From Allopusillimonas ginsengisoli (lineage in GTDB: Bacteria; Pseudomonadota; Gammaproteobacteria; Burkholderiales; Burkholderiaceae_B): 64,000 nt of DNA. Each line of letters starts with the position of its first letter. The stretch's first letter is position 1. The notes under the pieces were generated by a model. The model did not search any database and was not told the origin of the DNA. It saw only the letters and a program-made list of their open reading frames with translations. Location of the stretch: positions 186,001-250,000 of the forward strand of contig RAPG01000007.1 of the NCBI GenBank assembly GCA_005239165.1, read 5' to 3'. Positions 26,260 through 34,172 of this stretch are shown piece by piece. The position numbers and the translations under genes are program-made.

Positions 26260-27750
26260 ATGCTAGATAGTCTGTACATTGGCCTGTCCACTGCCGTGCA
26301 GCCTGCGATGCTGCTTGCGGTGTTCGTGGGTGTAGTAGTGGGGGTATTCATCGGCATGTTGCCTGGTCTGACCAGCACCATGGGTGTCGCACTACTGATT
26401 CCTGTCACGTTTTCATTTCCACCTGCAGTGGGTCTGTCGCTGCTCGGTGGTATTTATCTGGCCTCGACATTTAGCGGGTCCATTAGCGCCATTTTGTTGA
26501 ACATTCCGGGCACGCCGTCGGCGGTAGCAACGTGTCAGGATGGTTATCCCATGACGCAACAGGGCAAGGCAGGCCGAGCCATAGGGCTATCTGTGTATGC
26601 CTCATGTCTGGGCGGCTTGTTCAGCACAGTAGTGTTGTTGTTTATGGCGCCGGCATTGTCTGAGTTTTCGCTGATGCTGGGCGCTCCTGAATACTTCTTG
26701 CTCGCATTGTTTGGGGTCACCATCATCGCTTCGCTATCTGAGGGCGACATGCTCAAGAGCATGATTGGCGGGGTGCTGGGCTTAATCGTCAGCGTCGTCG
26801 GCATGCATCCCATGACCGGGGAAATGCGACTGACATTCGGTCTGCCATCGCTGTATGACGGTTTGCCCTTGGTTATTTCACTGATCGGCCTATATTCGAT
26901 TCCAGAAGTCATCAGTTTGATCAGCGGAAAGGAAAAAGAAAAAAAAGAGATGTCCTCCAGCTTTGCCGGTGTGCTGACAACGCTCAAGGACATTTTCATG
27001 CAGAAGATGAACTTAGTACGTTCAAGCATCGTCGGCACCATTATCGGCATTGTGCCAGGCGCTGGTTCAAGTATCGCCAGCTTTATCGCCTACGATTTTG
27101 CCAAACGCAGTTCCAAGACGCCTGAGCAGTTCGGCAAAGGTTCTGAGGAAGGCCTGGTGGCTGCTGAGACGGCGAATAATGCCGTGACAGGCGGTTCGTT
27201 GGTGCCGCTTCTGACGCTCGGCGTGCCTGGAAATTCGGTCACTGCTGTACTGATGGGTGGGCTGATCATCCATGGGTTGGCTCCGGGGCCAGCATTGTTC
27301 CAGAACACACCTGATGTTGCTTATGGCTTTATCTTTAGTTTGTTCCTGAGCAATCTTATGTTCGTGCCGGTAGGTCTGTTTGTCGCGAAGTACTGTGTCA
27401 AGGTCATTTTGTTGCCACGCGAAATTTTGGCGGCTTCTATTTTGGCGCTGGCAATTATTGGCTCGTTCGCGATCCGGGCACAAGTGCAGGACATTGGGTT
27501 AATGCTGTTTATCGGCGTTGTTGGCTATTTCTTTACCGTGTTTTCGGTGTCAAGAGCCCCCATGGTGCTTGGGCTGGTATTGGGTTCAATGGCCGAGTCC
27601 AATTTATCCCGTTCGCTCATGCTTGTACAAGGCGACATAGGCGCATTGCTGCTGCAGTTTGTTACGCGGCCCTTCTCGATCGCGCTGCTGTTGCTGTGTG
27701 TGCTGTCGATTTACTTCGGCATACGTAGCGGCAAGAAGAAGCCGGCTTGA
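26260..27750 (+). CDS. tctA: Tripartite tricarboxylate transporter large membrane subunit TctA
   Basis: The 496-residue, strongly hydrophobic protein carries the TctA signatures GMLPGLTSTMGVALLIPVTF, SGSISAILLNIPGTPSAVAT, GTIIGIVPGAGSSIASFIAY and TLGVPGNSVTAVLMGGLIIHG. It is the ion-coupled permease that takes substrate from TctC. Length and number of membrane segments (about 11-12) are normal for the family. Confidence 0.94.
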   Translation: MLDSLYIGLSTAVQPAMLLAVFVGVVVGVFIGMLPGLTSTMGVALLIPVTFSFPPAVGLSLLGGIYLASTFSGSISAILLNIPGTPSAVATCQDGYPMTQQGKAGRAIGLSVYASCLGGLFSTVVLLFMAPALSEFSLMLGAPEYFLLALFGVTIIASLSEGDMLKSMIGGVLGLIVSVVGMHPMTGEMRLTFGLPSLYDGLPLVISLIGLYSIPEVISLISGKEKEKKEMSSSFAGVLTTLKDIFMQKMNLVRSSIVGTIIGIVPGAGSSIASFIAYDFAKRSSKTPEQFGKGSEEGLVAAETANNAVTGGSLVPLLTLGVPGNSVTAVLMGGLIIHGLAPGPALFQNTPDVAYGFIFSLFLSNLMFVPVGLFVAKYCVKVILLPREILAASILALAIIGSFAIRAQVQDIGLMLFIGVVGYFFTVFSVSRAPMVLGLVLGSMAESNLSRSLMLVQGDIGALLLQFVTRPFSIALLLLCVLSIYFGIRSGKKKPA

Positions 27751-27786
27751 TCTCAAGTGTTTGTTATATAGAATTTAAGGTTTTAC

Positions 27787-29085
27787 ATGGATTTCACTAG
27801 TCATAAAGTCATCAAAAAAACGTGTCCTATTCGTGTGCTCGGCATTGGCGAAAAACATCATTTTTTCGGCTATTACAACAAAACGCCCTGGCACCAAAGC
27901 ATGCCTTATGTCTTGGGCAATGAGTATGACCGTATGGATGTCGATCTTCATCCTGATGTCGTTGCCAACGTCGGCTACTTCGATGTAAACGATGCCGACC
28001 GTTTTCATAAGATCGGTGACACGACGACGTGGAATTGGCAAATGGGCTGCCAATTGCAGTGGTTGGATGGCATGGCGGGCAACAAGCTTATTTTTAACAT
28101 CAGGCAGCCCAAGCCTTGCGGGTCTTACCCCTCTTTTGGTGCCCGCATTTGCGACATCGTTACTGGTGAAACCCGCGATCTGGACGACCCTGTGTATTCA
28201 GTGGCGCCCAACAGCGTCTATGCCGTCACGGTTGATTATCGCCGCCTGTACATTACGCATGAAACCATTGGCTATAGCGAAGCCGGTGGTGGGGCAACCG
28301 ATCTGCCTCTGTGTCCAGTCGATGACGGCTTGCGTCGTATTGATCTGGCATCGGGCGAGTCACGTCTGCTTGTCAGTTACGACGCGCTTAAAGCCTTTCA
28401 TCACGTGGATTCAATGGATAAAGCGATCCATTGGATTAGCCATGCAGAGATCAACCCATCGTCATCGCGCATTCTTTTCCTGCATCGCTGGACGGAACGC
28501 GTAGAAGATGAAACCTGCTTCCTGCATCGTCTCATTACCATTGGCGCTGACGGTAGTGATATGCGACTGCTCGAATGCTCGGATCACCCTTTGCCGCAAC
28601 TGTCCGACAATTTCGATCCCAACGCCGTCGGCACTTATGATTACGAGAAGTCTGAATATCAGATCTCGCATCCTTTCTGGAAGGATGATCAGTCCATCAT
28701 CGTTTGGGGCCCTCATGCAGGTGCCATTCACTACCATCTTTACCAGGATGCTGACGGTGGCGCTGTGGAAATAGTGGGGGAAGGCCTGCTGACCGAAAAT
28801 GGCCATATGAGCTATAGCCCGGTTAATCAGCGTTGGTTGCTGACCGATACGTATCCTGATTCAGAAACCAGTATTCGCAAACTGCTGATTTACGATACCC
28901 AGGAAGATGTTGCCTACGATATCGGCGATTTCTACACCTCAGATCTGAAGAAAGTAAGTCGCTGCGATTTGCACCCGCGCTGGGATCGTACTGGTACACA
29001 AGTGTGTATCGATTCAGTGCATGAAAATATGCGTCAGATGTATGTGCTGGATGTTTCTGAAATTGTGAATGAGCGTGCAGCCTAG
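27787..29085 (+). CDS. Beta-propeller protein resembling oligogalacturonate lyase-type (PL22-like) proteins
   Basis: The 432-residue protein has no signal peptide and is rich in short beta-strand repeats with Asp/His/Trp-rich turns. Recognisable family stretches are EKHHFFGYYNKTPW, WNWQMGCQLQW, LTENGHMSYSPVNQRWLLTD and RCDLHPRWDRTGTQVCIDSV. These occur in uncharacterised TolB/PL22-like beta-propellers. I cannot confirm the manganese-binding histidines of true oligogalacturonate lyase, so the activity is open. It follows tctA by 36 bp, so it should act in the cytoplasm on the imported compound. Confidence 0.6.
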   Translation: MDFTSHKVIKKTCPIRVLGIGEKHHFFGYYNKTPWHQSMPYVLGNEYDRMDVDLHPDVVANVGYFDVNDADRFHKIGDTTTWNWQMGCQLQWLDGMAGNKLIFNIRQPKPCGSYPSFGARICDIVTGETRDLDDPVYSVAPNSVYAVTVDYRRLYITHETIGYSEAGGGATDLPLCPVDDGLRRIDLASGESRLLVSYDALKAFHHVDSMDKAIHWISHAEINPSSSRILFLHRWTERVEDETCFLHRLITIGADGSDMRLLECSDHPLPQLSDNFDPNAVGTYDYEKSEYQISHPFWKDDQSIIVWGPHAGAIHYHLYQDADGGAVEIVGEGLLTENGHMSYSPVNQRWLLTDTYPDSETSIRKLLIYDTQEDVAYDIGDFYTSDLKKVSRCDLHPRWDRTGTQVCIDSVHENMRQMYVLDVSEIVNERAA

Positions 29086-29243
29086 TAAGTAGATCTGGCG
29101 CAGTGGTGCGGTTGTTTGGTGGCTATCAGGTCTTGTGCCTGATGGCTGCTGCTCAGCGCTACTACCGCAAATAGCGCGGCATGACCGTGCGAAAGTCTGC
29201 ATCTGCTCGCTCGTCGGAGTGCGTTTTTGCTGCGCACTGTTTT

Positions 29244-30026
29244 CTATTGTGGCGGGCGCCATAGTTGCTTTTGTAATGCGCTGCATTGGTTCTGCAGACA
29301 CGTCACAATCATTTTTTTACGATCTCCGCCCATACGTGAGCTAATACCACTCACACTGATCGCCGCAATCACAGACCCGTATCGATCAAATACGGGGTAG
29401 CCAATGCTTGTGACCCCCGTAACCGCATAGTTGCTAATTACGGCATAGCCTGCTTTACGCGCTTGAACGATGTGCTCTCTTAAAACAGCAGCATCAAGTC
29501 CTGAAAACTGACCTAGCTGAGGCGCAATTTTTGTCAGAACATTTTCACGCTCGGGTTCGGGTAAAAACGCTAATAATGCCAGCCCGCCGCCGCCTATGCC
29601 CAGCGGACGACGGTGTCCGACTTCCACCGGCAATACCTTGATAGGATAGATGCCCTCGCGGCGCTCGAGACAAAACGCATCTTCTCCACTTCGTGTCGAA
29701 AGAAATGCCGTGTCGCCAGTTTCTTCGGCGACGGCAGCAATATAGGGCGTACACATCTCTTTTAGTCCATATTGCGACGCGGCCGCCAAACCCAGCTCAT
29801 ATGCAAAGTGGCCAAGCCTGTAATGCCGATTCTGATCCTGTGTCACCAAGCCGCCTGCGATCAGTTGTCGCAACAGGCGATGCACCGTTGGCTGTGGCAA
29901 ATTACTTGTCTGGACTAATGTTTTCAGACGTATTCCTTCCTTGTAGCTGGTAGCTACGAGTCGCAATAGTGACACGGCTCGATCGAGGCTTTGTACGCCA
30001 ATGGCTGGCACTTCTTCAATTGACAT
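29244..30026 (-). CDS. IclR family transcriptional regulator
   Basis: The 260-residue protein has the IclR N-terminal helix-turn-helix (VQSLDRAVSLLRLVA, LPQPTVHRLLRQLIAGGLV) and the effector domain with GGGGLALLAFLPEPE and SIGYPVFDRYGSVIAAISVS. It diverges from the CoA-ligase operon across 144 bp that hold a perfect dyad at 30127-30143. It most likely controls that operon and itself. Confidence 0.92.
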   Translation of the reverse strand: MSIEEVPAIGVQSLDRAVSLLRLVATSYKEGIRLKTLVQTSNLPQPTVHRLLRQLIAGGLVTQDQNRHYRLGHFAYELGLAAASQYGLKEMCTPYIAAVAEETGDTAFLSTRSGEDAFCLERREGIYPIKVLPVEVGHRRPLGIGGGGLALLAFLPEPERENVLTKIAPQLGQFSGLDAAVLREHIVQARKAGYAVISNYAVTGVTSIGYPVFDRYGSVIAAISVSGISSRMGGDRKKMIVTCLQNQCSALQKQLWRPPQ

Positions 30027-30126
30027 TTGATATCACAGGAAAATAAGCTATAAATTTCGTATGGTGGATTAAATTTATCTTTAGCTGGGCTGCATGGCGC
30101 TAAGATGGCTTTATTGGTTAATTTAA

Positions 30127-30143
30127 AGTCCATATTATGGACT
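30127..30143. promoter_or_regulatory. Probable IclR operator
   Basis: AGTCCATA-T-TATGGACT is a perfect palindrome with 8-bp arms, 27 bp before the CoA ligase start and 100 bp before iclR. Its TCCAnnnnnTGGA core resembles known IclR-family sites. It is well placed to block or activate the operon promoter. Confidence 0.7.
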
Positions 30144-30170
30144 AAAAATTGAATTAAATTAGGCGTCTTC

Positions 30171-31682
30171 ATGTATCCCATTGAATTGTTTTTTAAGGCA
30201 ACTCGGCAATTTCGTGAAAAAACAGCGATTCGAAGTCCGCAGGGAAATCTAACCTTTGAACAATTAGCAAATAAGGTAAATAGCCTCGCCGTTGCTTTGC
30301 AGTATATGGATGCGACGACCAGTTCGCGTGTAGGCGTCTGCGGTGAAAACACCGTTGAGCATGTTGTTTGTTTGCTAGCGGTGATGGCAGCGGGAAAAAC
30401 GTGGGTGCCGTTGAATAGCAGAAACGCAGTGAGTGAATTGAATCGTACGATCGCATTCACTGAGCCCTCGATTGTGATTGCCACACAGGAATATCTGACG
30501 TCCCTGGACCTATCTGCCGTACCTCATCGCATCGCAATGGGTATTGGCGAGGATGGCGTTGATACAGTTTCAACGATTAGCGCACAGCACGTTGGTGAGG
30601 ATCCGGGATCTACTTTCCCGTCGCAAGATGCAGCTCAGGCTATAAAGTTTACGGGCGGCTCCACAGGTACTCCCAAGGGGGTTGTTCAACCCTATCGAGC
30701 CTGGCTAACGACCGCAATCAATCAAATTCATGAGTATGCGTTTGATGAAGATGACAGGTATCTTATTGCCGCGCCCGTCACTCATGGCACATCCACGTAT
30801 TTGATCCCAATTCTTGCTTGCGGCGGTTGTCTCGTATTTCCTCGTGATAACAGGCCTGCTTCGCTGTTGCAGGCGTTTCAAGAGCAAGCTATCACTACTA
30901 CTTTCATCCCTCCGACGCTTATTTATATGTTGATGGCTGAAGGTGAGGGCATGGATCTGAAGTTCCCGGCATTGCGACATTTAATTTATGGTGGTGCCCC
31001 GATGCCGGCGCAGAAAATTCGCAGGGCACGAGAGTTTTTTGGACCTGTGCTGGAGACCACTTACGGGCAAACTGAAGCACCGCAAATTGTAACGGTTATG
31101 CGCGCTCGTGATTTTGAGGATGAAGATAACTGGCGTTCAGTGGGCAGGCAGGCTTTGCTGTCAGAGGTGGCCATTATGGACACAAACGGGCAACTGTTGC
31201 CATCAGGAGAGGTTGGCGAAATCGTCGTACGTGGCGATCTTGTAATGGCAGGATATTGGAAAATGCCAGAAAAGACCGCCGAGACGATTGTGGCTGGCTG
31301 GCTGCATACGGGTGACCGAGGTTATATCGATGACCGTGGCTTTCTATATTTGAAAGACCGCCTGCGTGATGTTGTGATCTCCGGCGGTTTCAATGTTTAT
31401 CCCATTGACGTGGAAAGCATCTTGGATCAACACCCTGCAGTGCACGAGTCAGCAGTTTTTGGCATTGAGGACGACAAGTGGGGCGAGGCTGTGCATGCAG
31501 CCATTCAGCTTAAGCCGGGCATGACCGTGGAGGCAGATGAGTTGACGACGTTTAGCAAACTGCAACTCGGCTCCGTAAAAACACCAAAGGTATTCCATTT
31601 TTTCGACAGCTTGCCTCGCAGTATTGCCGGCAAAGTTCACAAGCCGACTATCAAAGAGATGGTCATGAATGAAATGCAATAG
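30171..31682 (+). CDS. Acyl-CoA synthetase / AMP-dependent CoA ligase
   Basis: The 503-residue protein is an ANL-superfamily ligase that activates a carboxylic acid to its CoA thioester with ATP. The P-loop is FTGGSTGTPKGVVQP, followed by TTYGQTEAP (A5), GWLHTGDRGYID (A7), LKDRLRDVVISGGFNVYP (A8) and the catalytic lysine near the C-terminus in SIAGKVHKPTIKE (A10). The substrate is unknown. As the first gene of the operon it probably activates the acid that the citryl-CoA-lyase-like enzyme then cleaves (inference). Confidence 0.92.
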   Translation: MYPIELFFKATRQFREKTAIRSPQGNLTFEQLANKVNSLAVALQYMDATTSSRVGVCGENTVEHVVCLLAVMAAGKTWVPLNSRNAVSELNRTIAFTEPSIVIATQEYLTSLDLSAVPHRIAMGIGEDGVDTVSTISAQHVGEDPGSTFPSQDAAQAIKFTGGSTGTPKGVVQPYRAWLTTAINQIHEYAFDEDDRYLIAAPVTHGTSTYLIPILACGGCLVFPRDNRPASLLQAFQEQAITTTFIPPTLIYMLMAEGEGMDLKFPALRHLIYGGAPMPAQKIRRAREFFGPVLETTYGQTEAPQIVTVMRARDFEDEDNWRSVGRQALLSEVAIMDTNGQLLPSGEVGEIVVRGDLVMAGYWKMPEKTAETIVAGWLHTGDRGYIDDRGFLYLKDRLRDVVISGGFNVYPIDVESILDQHPAVHESAVFGIEDDKWGEAVHAAIQLKPGMTVEADELTTFSKLQLGSVKTPKVFHFFDSLPRSIAGKVHKPTIKEMVMNEMQ

Positions 31683-31688
31683 AGGAAG

Positions 31689-32489
31689 ATGATGAAAACT
31701 GAAAAGCCTTATACCGAGCTGTGCACACATTCGCTGACCTCCATCCATTATCGCGATAAGAATCTTGTCGATGATATTTTGGGCAAAAAGACTTTTACCG
31801 AGGTGATGTTTTCACAGATATTGAATCGTGAGCCGTCCGAAGATGATCTTAAAGTCATTGACGCTGCCTTGATAGCCATCATGGAGCACGGGCTGACCCC
31901 CAGCGCTATTTCGGCCCGCCTGATATACATGAGTGCCCCGGATAATCTTCAGGGCGGCGTGGCGGCAGGGTTGCTAGGTGTGGGCGGCCAGTTTATCGGA
32001 ACGGTGGAAAACAGTGCACGCAATCTGCGAGAGCTGATTGATGCTCCAGAAGGTATTGAGGCAGCGGCATTAGCAATGGTGCAACGCCACAGGGCAGAGC
32101 GGAAAACCATCGCGGGTTTTGGTCAGCATATGCATAAGCCTGACGATCCTCGTGCAGCTAAATTGATCGAGATCGGTATGCAGCATACTGGGTTCGAGGG
32201 TAAGTATTTGCAAGCACTTAAAGTGCTGTCAGCTGCCGTCGATAAAGTCTATGGTAAGCACATCACCATTAACGCAACTGGGGCGGTAGGTGCGTTGCTA
32301 GGTGAATTAAATGTGCCTGTCGAACTGATGCGGGGCTTTGCCGTTATATCTCGTGCGGCTGGGCTTGTCGCACACATCGCCGAGGAGCAGCGCATACCCT
32401 CTGCCAGGCATATTTGGGACGTCATTGACCATGAGATTCCATACAAGGGCGACGGAGAGGGTCACAACAAGGCCCGGGATCAGGGGTGA
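31689..32489 (+). CDS. Citryl-CoA lyase-like protein (citrate synthase superfamily)
   Basis: The 266-residue protein resembles short citrate-synthase-fold proteins annotated as citryl-CoA lyase, far smaller than citrate synthase (about 430). Recognisable are MEHGLTPSAISARLIYMSAP, the His in GFGQHMHKPDDPRA (matching the GHxxxxxDPR loop of citrate synthase) and HITINATGAVGALLGE. The family splits or condenses a 3-hydroxyacyl-CoA with a 2-oxo acid and acetyl-CoA. It starts 6 bp after the ligase gene, so the acid is probably activated and then cleaved to an acyl-CoA (acetyl-CoA in the citryl-CoA case) and an oxo acid. True citrate as substrate is unproven. Confidence 0.82.
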   Translation: MMKTEKPYTELCTHSLTSIHYRDKNLVDDILGKKTFTEVMFSQILNREPSEDDLKVIDAALIAIMEHGLTPSAISARLIYMSAPDNLQGGVAAGLLGVGGQFIGTVENSARNLRELIDAPEGIEAAALAMVQRHRAERKTIAGFGQHMHKPDDPRAAKLIEIGMQHTGFEGKYLQALKVLSAAVDKVYGKHITINATGAVGALLGELNVPVELMRGFAVISRAAGLVAHIAEEQRIPSARHIWDVIDHEIPYKGDGEGHNKARDQG

Positions 32490-32493
32490 AGTG

Positions 32494-33312
32494 ATGATCG
32501 AAATTGCAGCCGAGCCGCTGATCTACGATTCGGCGACCGCACTTGGACCAGAAGCACGAGGCAAAGTGGTGATTGCAGCGTCTCACGGCGGTGATTATGT
32601 TGGCTATCTCGCAGCGCTGGCAGGCGTGAAGGCCATTATCCTGAATGACGCTGGAATGGGTAAAGCAAGTGCTGGTGTGGCGGGTCTGCACCTGTTAGAA
32701 GAATGCGGCATTGCGGCCGCGACTATATCTCATCTATCTGCTCGGATTGGCAATGGAGCAGACACAGCAAGGCGCGGCAAGATATCCGCGATGAATGCAT
32801 TAGCTTGCAGCTTGGGCGTTGTTGAGGGTATGGCTGCCAGTGAAGCTGTGCGCCATTTGCTAGACAGCAAGAGCTTCCCTGTACTGCCACAGGTAGAAAG
32901 ACATGAAGCACGCCAAGTCCTGTCAGCAGTGGCAGGCGAACGTGCCATCGTGCTAGTGGATTCGGCATCACTCATTTTGCCGGAAGATACAGACGCGGTT
33001 GTCATTTCTGGCTCGCATGGTGGTTTGCTTGGCGGCATCCCGGCCTTGGCGATTAAATATCCCGTTTTTGCAGCTTTCTTCAATGATGCTGGCAGGGGCT
33101 TGGATAACGCTGGGACCATGCGTTTGCCTGCGTTGGATCAGCGCAATATTGCAGCAGCCACGATTGACCACGAGACTGCAAAAATTGGTTATGGGCTGTC
33201 CGGCTATGAAGAGGGCGTGGTGAGCGTAATCAATGAGTGTGCACAGCGAGCCGGTCTGCATGTGGGTATGCGCGTACGCGATGCAGTGAGCCTTCTGACA
33301 GTCATGCCGTAG
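32494..33312 (+). CDS. Internally duplicated protein of unknown function
   Basis: The 272-residue protein has no signal peptide and does not match a family I can name. It consists of two related halves (about residues 24-125 and 165-270). Both share the order VVI-SHGG, NDAGxGxxxAG, IAAATIxHxxAxIGxG, then a GM-AV-L helix. Each half therefore has conserved SHGG and NDAG motifs, which could be ligand sites. The start is the ATG at 32494, four bases after the lyase stop, with an upstream GTG (32491) as alternative. It sits between the lyase and the SDR in one operon, so it probably serves the same pathway (inference). Confidence 0.75.
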   Translation: MIEIAAEPLIYDSATALGPEARGKVVIAASHGGDYVGYLAALAGVKAIILNDAGMGKASAGVAGLHLLEECGIAAATISHLSARIGNGADTARRGKISAMNALACSLGVVEGMAASEAVRHLLDSKSFPVLPQVERHEARQVLSAVAGERAIVLVDSASLILPEDTDAVVISGSHGGLLGGIPALAIKYPVFAAFFNDAGRGLDNAGTMRLPALDQRNIAAATIDHETAKIGYGLSGYEEGVVSVINECAQRAGLHVGMRVRDAVSLLTVMP

Positions 33313-33316
33313 AACC

Positions 33317-34129
33317 ATGATGACCGATAAACATTATTACGGAAGACTAAAAGGGCGTGTCGCCCTGGTGTTTGGCGGGGGATCGTCAGAACCTGGTTGG
33401 AGCAATGGCAAAGCTGCTGCCGTGTTGTACGCCCGAGAAGGTGCGACGGTCGCTGTCGTTGATATTGATCTGGATGCAGCGCGTGAGACCTGCCGGATTC
33501 TTCAGGAGGAAGGTCTGAGTGGTCTCGCACTGCAAGCTGATGTAACGTGCGAAAGCCAGGTGGCGGAGGCGGTTAATAAGACGCTTGTCCGTTATGGTCA
33601 GATTGATGTGCTGCACAATAATGTTGGCATTACAAGAATGGGCTTGCTGCCAGACCTTGAACTGGCGGATTGGCAAAAAGTCATCGACACCAATCTGACG
33701 AGCGTGTTCTTGACGTGCAAGCACGTCATCCCCTCAATGTTGGAGCGTGGTGGCGGCTCCATTGTAAATATTTCATCGCTAGCATCAATTCAAATTAACA
33801 ATTATCCGTATGCCCCGTATTTCGCCTCCAAAGCAGGGCTCAATCAGCTGACTCGTGCGCTTGCAGTTCAGTATGCAGCCGACAACATACGGGTGAATGC
33901 TGTCTTGCCAGGGGTCATCAATACGCCTTTGGTCTACAGGCAGATTTCCGGCCAGTTTGAAAATCAGGAAGCTATGATCGCCGCCCGTAACGCTGCCAGT
34001 CCAATGGGCCGTATGGGCGAAGCGTGGGATGTGGCTTACGCAGCGCTATTTCTAGCTAGTGATGAATCACGTTATATCACCGGTGTTTGTATACCAGTGG
34101 ATGGCGGTAAAAGCTGTGCGGGCCGATAG
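33317..34129 (+). CDS. Short-chain dehydrogenase/reductase
   Basis: The 270-residue SDR has the NAG-type motif (HNNVGITRMG), the catalytic Ser in SIVNISSLAS and the Tyr-Lys in YFASKAGLNQL, and ends CIPVDGGKS. The cofactor loop is altered: FGGGSSEPGWSNGKAAA replaces TGxxxGxG, a variant known in a subset of SDRs. It starts 4 bp after the unknown gene. It probably oxidises or reduces a hydroxyl group of the operon's substrate; NAD is likely because an Asp (VVDID) follows the second strand. Confidence 0.88.
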   Translation: MMTDKHYYGRLKGRVALVFGGGSSEPGWSNGKAAAVLYAREGATVAVVDIDLDAARETCRILQEEGLSGLALQADVTCESQVAEAVNKTLVRYGQIDVLHNNVGITRMGLLPDLELADWQKVIDTNLTSVFLTCKHVIPSMLERGGGSIVNISSLASIQINNYPYAPYFASKAGLNQLTRALAVQYAADNIRVNAVLPGVINTPLVYRQISGQFENQEAMIAARNAASPMGRMGEAWDVAYAALFLASDESRYITGVCIPVDGGKSCAGR

Positions 34130-34172
34130 TACCCGCTCTATTTTTCAGTGACAACACGACGAGGAGACTCAT

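Noticed and set aside
29125..29143. ATCAGG-N7-CCTGAT hairpin between the beta-propeller gene and iclR
   Set aside because: The perfect stem is only 6 bp without a T-tract; too weak to call as terminator.
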